From: Amphiura filiformis
Lineage: Eukaryota > Echinodermata > Ophiuroidea > Amphilepidida > Amphiuridae
Direction of reading: 5' to 3'
Length of the DNA stretch: 64,000 nucleotides
Assembly (NCBI RefSeq): GCF_039555335.1
Contig: NC_092635.1
Span: forward strand, 50,054,052-50,118,051
The notes under the pieces were generated by a model, which saw nothing but the letters and a program-made list of their open reading frames with translations, had not been told where the DNA came from and searched no databases. The position numbers and the translations under genes are program-made. This document shows, piece by piece, positions 57,262-64,000 of the stretch. Every line of letters starts with the position of its first letter. Position 1 is the first letter of the stretch.

Positions 57262-57531
57262 AAAAAAGAAGAAAAAAGAAAACGCTGTTCTACGGGCCCG
57301 ACCGACCCAGAGTTTGAACAAATTGGGAAAAAAAATTTTCCTGTATATATGAATGCCGATCCAAATTTAAGAAATTTCAGGAACAATATTTTTGTATTTT
57401 CTCAAATTGCTAATTATTTACAGATTTTGGTGATTTTTGGGTCATTTCCAAAAAAAAAGCTGACCGACTGACCCTAGTTGAAAGGTCCGTCCGCCCGTAG
57501 AACAGGGTTTCTTTTTTTTTTCTTTTTTGCG
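57262..57531. repeat. Module MITE, copy 2
   Basis: Same element; its outer AGGCGA/TCGCCT ends are eroded to A- and T-rich runs in this copy. Confidence 0.78.
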
Positions 57532-57598
57532 TAAAATATACCATTTGTAAGGTTGAGGAATAATTAATTATTGACCAGATAAAGGTGTGAATACATAC

Positions 57599-57760
57599 CA
57601 CATATTGCGGTTGTTCTTCATAGTCCAACACAACAGTCGATGTAATTTGTCCAGTAGTATCAATGGCAAAGAATCCTGCATCAATCAACTCATAGGTTAT
57701 CTCAGTTCCTAAATCTGATGTAGCCTGAACCTGACAGATATATGCTGGGGCTGATAACTC
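57599..57760 (-). CDS. Module copy 2, exon m2
   Basis: 162 bp, open; same protein as copy 4 m2. Confidence 0.93.
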
Positions 57761-58089
57761 CTGTTAAAATAATATAAAAACTGATTACTTAAAACCTGAC
57801 ATCTTAATTATGCAACATATTTTGTGTGGGGGGTGTGTGTACATCATGGGAGACATGTGGGTATGTTCATGTGGAGGAACATTTTGTCCAATTAGTGAAG
57901 GTTTATAAATAAATCAATTTCAAAATCAAAATCAAATCAAAATATGGAAGAGCGTTTGAACAAAACAATTCCATTGACTGTGTTTAATTTCAATTAAATG
58001 CTGCCTGTAAAAATAAGCAAATTTTAAAATAATTATTTATTGCTTAATATCAACAAATGATTAAACAAAGTAATTAGTTTAAAGCTTAC

Positions 58090-58304
58090 CTCATCCACAT
58101 TGATATCCTGGCAATCATCAGGACCAAAGATCGGGGGATAAATTCCAGTATCTGGTAGCTCGATATGAATTTGTACCAGTGCATCATCAGACAATGGTGG
58201 TACACCTTTATCAGCAACATTGACATTTATCTTGACTGTATAAGCTTCAGTGACTTCTATCAATGGTCTGACCAAAAGGACTTCACCAATTATTGTCACT
58301 TCAA
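58090..58304 (-). CDS. Module copy 2, exon m1
   Basis: 215 bp, open; same protein as copies 3 and 4. Confidence 0.93.
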
Positions 58305-58912
58305 CTGTAAGGTGATAGAATTAAATGCAAATTAATAAAAATGAGCTATAAACTATTATAAATACTATGGGTTCAGAACCATAACAGCTGCAGAAGGTCA
58401 ACAGCATTATACAAAGTAAGGTTTGGGCAAGTTAAAAAAATGGACCAGGGCCCATGACACCCATCTCTCGTTTTCCCTATCATGGACTTCTTGTGATATT
58501 TATACACAGATTCTGAGTGTGTGAGGTTCAGAATTTTTGGCATTTGAAACTTAACTATCATCTGTACACACATTTGTTACTTCCTCTACCCTGAATGACA
58601 ATGAGCTTGTTTAGTTTCAAAAGAAGAGGTGTTCCTCTTTGTGTTGATTACCCACATAAAATGGTGTATCTTGCTCTTTCTTTCAAGTTCTTTGCACATT
58701 CAAGGTATCCTATTGTATCCTCCACTGGATTCATTCTTACCCACTTAACCTAACCAGTGAAAGAAATGGGATTTTTACCTGCTTAAACCTTCTTTCTTGT
58801 TATCAATTACGGTTATAAAAGCCACTCTACTAATTAGCAAATGTATTATAGAAGATCTTTACAAACAATTGTTTTATTTATATAGCTCATAACCTTCTGA
58901 TTTGTCACTTAC

Positions 58913-59117
58913 AGAGTCCATCATCTGGGTCAGTAGCTACTTGTGTAAAGATTAATTCTCCATTGCCTATGTTACCATCATCAACATCAGTCACTCTCTT
59001 TGCCAGATCAAGTAATTCTATAGGTGTGGTATATTGAGGTGCAATAAGTGTCACGTCGTAGACTGGTTGATCAAACTCTGGTGGGTTGTTTGTATCAGAT
59101 ACAATGGTAATTTCAAC
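58913..59117 (-). CDS. Module copy 1, exon m10
   Basis: 205 bp, open; protein as copy 4 except DDGNIGN. Confidence 0.92.
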
Positions 59118-59350
59118 CTTTGGAAGGACAAAAAATAGATTTGGCTATATTAAGTCTACTCAAGTACTTATGAACAATTATGAACAATCTTTGGGCTATC
59201 GAATCCATTCAAGTATGTCAAGAAAGCAGAGGGTGTGAGATTCAAGTTAGGTTTATGTAAACTGTATCTGATACATGATATGAAAATTGGATGTAACATT
59301 AGCAGAGGATCATTTGGTTTGCTTATTCACACAAATTGTTACACATTTAC

Positions 59351-59508
59351 CTGGACTTCATCTTTAGAGTTTTCTGGATCAGATGTATGGTATGCAATCA
59401 CACTCATGGTATGTGCTCCAATAGTAGGAGTATCGGATATAGAAGATATTTCACCAGTTGCACTATCAATTGTGAAATCAGTTGATGGCATGAATGGGTC
59501 ACCAGGAT
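59351..59508 (-). CDS. Module copy 1, exon m9 (type II)
   Basis: 158 bp, identical by eye to copy 2 m9. Confidence 0.92.
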
Positions 59509-59806
59509 CTAAAATGTAAGAAGCAAAATTAACAATTTCTGTCTCCTAGAATGTTCTGATCTGTCTCTATCATCACACATATCCACACAACCACTGCTAC
59601 TTGTATTCATTATTAATCAAGGATATCTATGCCCCCTTGATTTTACAACTCAAATCGAGGAAACACACATTTGAAACTTCAAACTTAATCATTACTATTT
59701 TACACCAATTTCCAATTGGTTTATGCTGTACTTGCATTTTATCCTTGATTCTTTTAAAATATGGTTTAATTGGTTTTAGTTTGCTTATCAAGTGTAAATA
59801 ACTTAC

Positions 59807-60103
59807 TTGGAGACAGTTCTTGGTTGTTTATTTCAAACACTGGGTCATCACCACAGGTACTTGTTGCATCAACATCAATCACTGGTACACCTGCACTTAC
59901 ATCACCCTGTTTATGTCTCACAATGAAATCTCCAGGTATGATGTCTACAAAACAGGCAGTGTCTGTTACAAATACCCTGACTTCTATGCTGCTGTCATCT
60001 ATAATCAAATCTGGTTTATCAGGATTGTAGGCTGTTATGTTTAGTATGTGTGGTTCTGCTTGGAATTCAATACGTTGGGCAGCAATTAATGAACATGTTA
60101 CAC
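59807..60103 (-). CDS. Module copy 1, exon m8
   Basis: 297 bp, open; as copy 2 except AAQRIEF for AAQRLEF. Confidence 0.92.
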
Positions 60104-60291
60104 CTGAAACACAAAAGAAAACTTTATCAACATAATCTCTTCATTTCTTTGACAAATTTTGTCTTATCAGATTGCTTTCACATTTGCCGTTGTCTACTTC
60201 ATAAATAGTGTAAAAATCCCTTCATGTTGATTAATAAGATTCAAAATTTTTAATTTCTGGGAAGTGTGGACATGCATATTTTGATTCTTAC

Positions 60292-60387
60292 CATCTGGCG
60301 ACACTAAAACTTATCAGAACCAGACAGTCTGCACATAATGATGTCATTGGGATAAATATCATCATCCTCTGGTGTTACTGCTGTTAC
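60292..60387 (-). CDS. Module copy 1, exon m7, frameshifted
   Basis: 96 bp against 97. One A is missing from the run at 60,306-60,309 (actaaaactt against actaaaaactt), shifting the frame after SGSDK. The acceptor also differs (CTCAAG in place of TTCTAG) but keeps AG. Confidence 0.88.
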
Positions 60388-60569
60388 CTTGAGAAAGAAA
60401 ACAACACATTTTGCTAGTTTGAGAATGAAACATCACTTAACAAAATATTTTCATAGTGAAGTATAATATTCTTAAAACTACACGATTAAGCACCTATAAT
60501 AGAAGAAACTTCAAAAATTACTGTCAAATATCTCATGACATAGCTTCCATAAGGTCCAGCATTACTTAC

Positions 60570-60713
60570 TTGTACACCAGGGTCAACAGGTGCATAATAG
60601 ATAACTCTTACTGGTGGAATTGTGAATACTGGTAGCACATCATTGATGTCTCCAACATCAATCTCTATATCCAATGGAGGAGTGCTGAGAATAGGGTTGC
60701 CATTATCCTTGGC
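60570..60713 (-). CDS. Module copy 1, exon m6
   Basis: 144 bp, open; same protein as copy 4 m6. Confidence 0.93.
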
Positions 60714-61234
60714 CTGTCAAATTAAAGGTTCAAAAAAATTGACATTTGTAACAGCTAGCTCTTGTGAAATAATACGTACAGCCTGTATGTGTGTAGTTGA
60801 GATGTGATGTTGCAAGAAACCTCTATCAGTGTTTTTTTATGTAATTCAAATATGCCCTACTTATGTGGTAAATGAGTACATGTAAACTCGGTAATCATGA
60901 ATGTCAACATGCAACCATCCATATTGAGTTTTTAATATTCAATTGCAGACACACATTTCCCTTTTTTCTCCTTACAGTGGAAGTTGTCACCAACCAAGTG
61001 CAAGCAATGGCTATAATGTATTCTTTTACTGTTTTAGATATAGAAACACCATAGATATCAAAGGTTCCTGTGGTGTGTATGCAGTTACAGAGATTTATTG
61101 TGTTCTCTTTTGCCAATGTTTACAACTGTGCATGCACCACTACCAACCACACACCCCCCCACCCCTACCTCCCTCTACCCCCCCACACACACACACACAC
61201 AAGAAAAACCAGCAATACATGATACTCTACTTAC

Positions 61235-61338
61235 CAGCACAGTTAAGGTGTATGAATCTTGGAATTCTCTATCCAGTGACCAGTTGAGGTATATATAGCC
61301 ATAACCAGGTGCACCATCCTTGCGAATCTCAAACTTGT
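61235..61338 (-). CDS. Module copy 1, exon m5
   Basis: 104 bp, open; LDRE motif kept. Confidence 0.93.
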
Positions 61339-61661
61339 CTAAATCAATAATATTGTAATATAATTTCTTTAAATATGTTTAAGTTATATTGTTGAAACTT
61401 TAACCAAGCATGGTATAAACCCCAAAACCCCATAATGAGCCTATTATTAGTCTCGTTATTGTTGTTATTATTATCTTATACAACCATGACAATACATTCT
61501 AATTTTGTTCATTTGCATACTTTTAGTTTTTAAGACCAAGAGGACCTAGCTAGTATTCAACCTTTGCAAAATGTATGGCTACTCGAAAGAGATCAATTCT
61601 AGAAATACTACCATTTATAGATCAGAATTAAACTTACTCCCTTTTGTGAATTAAAAAGTAC

Positions 61662-61797
61662 CTTTGTTGTCTCCACTTAATTCATATGTGATCCTGGAGT
61701 TATCAGTGCCTGGATAATCCATATCTACTGCTAGGACACGGCAAACATAGGTTTCTAAGACAGCATTCTCTGGTAAGATTATATCAACACATTCATT
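61662..61797 (-). CDS. Module copy 1, exon m4
   Basis: 136 bp, open. Reads NECVDIILPENA instead of NECGNVILPENA, a cluster of changes at 61,781-61,790 found only here. Confidence 0.93.
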
Positions 61798-62243
61798 CTG
61801 TTGAGAATCAAAAGAAATATATGGTTTGATACTGACAAAATAACAAAAGGCACCAAATTATTGAAGATCCATGTTTACTTTAATACTAAACTCCTCTTTC
61901 CAGTTCGAAATACAGCTTTGAATAACTTTTCTCTACAAAACCAATATAAGTAGCAGTAAATAGACATATCTTTAAATATTTTCCCAGTTGTTGCTTCCTA
62001 AATCCTGGTTAGGCATATTATATAAACTTACTTCTGGACTTTTGATCACCATATAGAACCTGCTTCATTTAGTTCTTGTTTCACAAAATATAATAAGCTA
62101 AATTTGCACCAAACATATTTTACAAGAATATTTTCAGTATTGTCTGCAGCTCATACATCTTAAGTTTGTGGATGTTTATTTATGTTTGTTGATGTATACG
62201 CTGATGAGCAACTGTGTATTATATTAATGATACTTTTAATTAC

Positions 62244-62339
62244 CGATTCAAATTGTGGTGAATTGTCATTGATGTCATTCACATTGACTGTGACAGGTTT
62301 ATAAGTGGTTCCATCTATGTTGCTGGCAGAGACTAAAAG
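62244..62339 (-). CDS. Module copy 1, exon m3
   Basis: 96 bp, open; NDINDN linker kept. Confidence 0.93.
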
Positions 62340-62603
62340 CTGCATAAGAAAAGACAAAGATAAAATCAGTTACACTATTACTATGTTGCAAAATATATTG
62401 ACATTCACTGTAGCTAACACAACATAGACAATCTTTGTATTCCATTTACAATTGTGATGTGCCCTCAGTAAGAAAAGGCAAAGATAAAATCAGTTACACT
62501 ATTACTATGTTGCAAAATATGCTGACATTCACTGTAGCTAACACACTTTCATTCCTGGTGAAGAAAAACTTTGGTCTGTCGCAATCAAATTCTTCACATT
62601 TGC

Positions 62604-62876
62604 TAAGGCGAAGAAAAAAGAAAACGCTGTTCTTACGGGCCCGACCGACCCAGAGTTTGAACAAATTGGGAAAAAAAATTTTCCTGTATATATGAATGCC
62701 GATCCAAATTTAAGAAATTTCAGGAACAATATTTTTGTATTTTCTCAAATTGCTAATTATTTACAGATTTTGGTGATTTTTTGGGTCATTTCAAAAAAAA
62801 AAAAAGCTGACCGACTGACCCTAGTTGAAAGGTCCGTCCGCCCGTAGAACAGGGTTTCTTTTTTTCGTCGCCTGAG
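62604..62876. repeat. Module MITE, copy 1
   Basis: Same element, with AGGCGA and TCGCCT ends intact. Confidence 0.8.
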
Positions 62877-62945
62877 CGTAAAATATACCATTTGTAAGGT
62901 TGAGGAATAATTAATTATTGACCAGATAAAGGTGTGAATACATAC

Positions 62946-63107
62946 CACATATTGCGGTTGTTCTTCATAGTCCAACACAACAGTCGATGTAATTTGTCCA
63001 GTAGTATCAATGGCAAAGAATCCTGCATCAATCAACTCATAGGTTATCTCAGTTCCTAAATCTGATGTAGCCTGAACCTGACAGATATATGCTGGGGCTG
63101 ATAACTC
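62946..63107 (-). CDS. Module copy 1, exon m2
   Basis: 162 bp, open; same protein as copy 4 m2. Confidence 0.93.
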
Positions 63108-63435
63108 CTGTTAAAATAATATAAAAACTGATTACTTAAAACCTGACATCTTAATTATGCAACATATTTTGTGTGGGGGTGTGTGTACATCATGGGAGAC
63201 ATGTGGGTATGTTCATGTGGAGGAACATTTTGTCCAATTAGTGAAGGTTTATAAATAAATCAATTTCAAAATCAAAATCAAATCAAAATATGGAAGAGCG
63301 TTTGAACAAAACAATTCCATTGACTGTGTTTAATTTCAATTAAATGCTGCCTGTAAAAATAAGCAAATTTTAAAATAATTATTTATTGCTTAATATCAAC
63401 AAATGATTAAACAAAGTAATTAGTTTAAAGCTTAC

Positions 63436-63649
63436 CTCATCCACATTGATATCCTGGCAATCATCAGGACCAAAGATTGGGGATAAATTCCAGTATCTGG
63501 TAGCTCGATATGAATTTGTACCAGTGCATCATCAGACAATGGTGGTACACCTTTATCAGCAACATTGACATTTATCTTGACTGTATAAGCTTCAGTGACT
63601 TCTATCAATGGTCTGACCAAAAGGACTTCACCAATTATTGTCACTTCAA
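63436..63649 (-). CDS. Module copy 1, exon m1, frameshifted
   Basis: 214 bp against 215. One G is missing from the run at 63,479-63,482, changing YPPIFGPDDC to a shifted frame after GIYP. Confidence 0.88.
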
Positions 63650-64000
63650 CTGTAAGGTGATAGAATTAAATGCAAATTAATAAAAATGAGCTATAAACTA
63701 TTATAAATACTATGGGTTCAGAACCATAACAGCTGCAGAAGGTCAACAGCATTATACAAAGTAAGGTTTGGGCAAGTTAAAAAAAATGGACCAGGGCCCA
63801 TGACACCCATCTCTCGTTTTCCCTATCATGGACTTCTTGTGATATTTATACACAGATTCTGAGTGTGTGAGGTTCAGAATTTTGGCATTTGAAACTTAAC
63901 TATCATCTGTACACACATTTGTTACTTCCTCTACCCTGAATGACAATGAGCTTGTTTAGTTTCAAAAGAAGAGGTGTTCCTCTTTGTGTTGATTCCCCAC
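63650..64000 (-). other. Intron upstream of copy 1 m1, cut by the window edge
   Basis: Matches the m10-m1 intron of the other copies (for example 58,305-58,655) base for base apart from a few indels. The same intron in every other copy leads to another m10, so a further module very likely continues beyond the edge. Confidence 0.85.

Larger units (their letters stand above)
53575..58304 (-). repeat. Module copy 2 (ten exons, 1,614 coding bp, intact)
   Basis: All ten exons open and in phase (538 codons). Carries type II m9 and a 298-bp intron between m8 and m9 whose sequence differs from copies 3 and 4. m1-to-m1 distance to copy 3 is 5,337 bp. Confidence 0.9.
58913..63649 (-). repeat. Module copy 1 (ten exons, two deletions)
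   Basis: Closest to copy 2 (type II m9, same 298-bp m8-m9 intron); m1-to-m1 distance 5,346 bp. One-base deletions in m7 and m1 break the frame as written. Confidence 0.9.
3964..64000 (-). other. Gene span: giant cadherin-23-like receptor, 5' end off the window
   Basis: 57 exons on the minus strand join in phase into one long extracellular chain of cadherin repeats, a membrane-adjacent domain, one membrane helix and a short cytoplasmic part. Family knowledge: cadherin repeats are about 110 residues, bind calcium between domains through motifs such as DxNDN, LDRE/LDYE and DxD, and mediate adhesion outside the cell. The order of EC repeats, then a non-EC domain with an E-P-P-D motif, then a membrane helix fits the CDH23 group rather than classical cadherins, because I see no catenin-binding tail. 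The 5' end, signal peptide and first repeats are not in the window. The 3' end is uncertain: the last exon I can place ends at 3,985, and reading through its donor meets a stop at 3,964-3,966. Confidence 0.85.

Noticed and set aside
41680-63649. Assembly duplication of a single module
   Set aside because: Each copy has private substitutions, indels and tract lengths, and two m9 versions alternate in blocks. Not fully excluded without reads.

Overview
The window is animal (metazoan) genomic DNA: AT-rich, with short exons whose ends carry GT/AG splice sites, long introns packed with small inverted-repeat transposons and a tRNA-derived SINE, and many copies of a TAGGCCTAC-type motif. The protein content and the repeats suggest an invertebrate deuterostome, perhaps an echinoderm or hemichordate. 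That assignment is an inference and I cannot name the species.

Almost the whole window (about 3,964 to beyond 64,000) is one gene on the minus strand, encoding a very large cadherin-23-like adhesion receptor. I placed 57 exons. Splice phases agree at every junction apart from three single-base indels. In transcription order (right to left) they are: four near-identical copies of a ten-exon module (63,649 to 41,680); an older, diverged partial module (39,006 to 33,905, the first four exons); a run of ordinary extracellular cadherin (EC) repeat exons (31,954 to 20,825); three exons that resemble the membrane-adjacent domain of CDH23 (19,986 to 15,975); one transmembrane exon (6,965 to 6,786); and two short cytoplasmic exons (6,004 to 3,985). 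The 5' end of the gene lies beyond the right edge.

Each full module is 1,620 bp (540 codons, about five EC repeats), or 1,614 bp in one variant. It starts and ends in the same splice phase, so whole modules can be added or lost without breaking the frame. Module copies are called copy 1 (first transcribed, rightmost) to copy 4, and module exons m1 to m10 in transcription order. Copies 1 and 2 share one version of m9 and its 5' intron; copies 3 and 4 share another. Copy 1 has two single-base deletions in exons and copy 3 has one insertion; copies 2 and 4 are open. The right edge ends in sequence matching the intron upstream of m1, so a further copy probably follows.

At four places a piece of one exon together with its splice site has been duplicated into the neighbouring intron: a 166-bp array at 31,955-32,990, a roughly 351-bp higher-order array at 21,780-22,760, extra splice donors at 6,550-6,785, and one extra copy at 15,501-15,534. 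Introns also hold a 1.74-kb giant foldback, several TA-flanked and TTAA-flanked hairpin elements, a Tc1-type transposase remnant, a SINE with a 12-bp target duplication nested in another element, and several tRNA-like sequences. The duplications reveal exact empty sites for two of the hairpin elements. A short GC-rich open stretch at 1-141 may be the 3' end of another gene on the plus strand.
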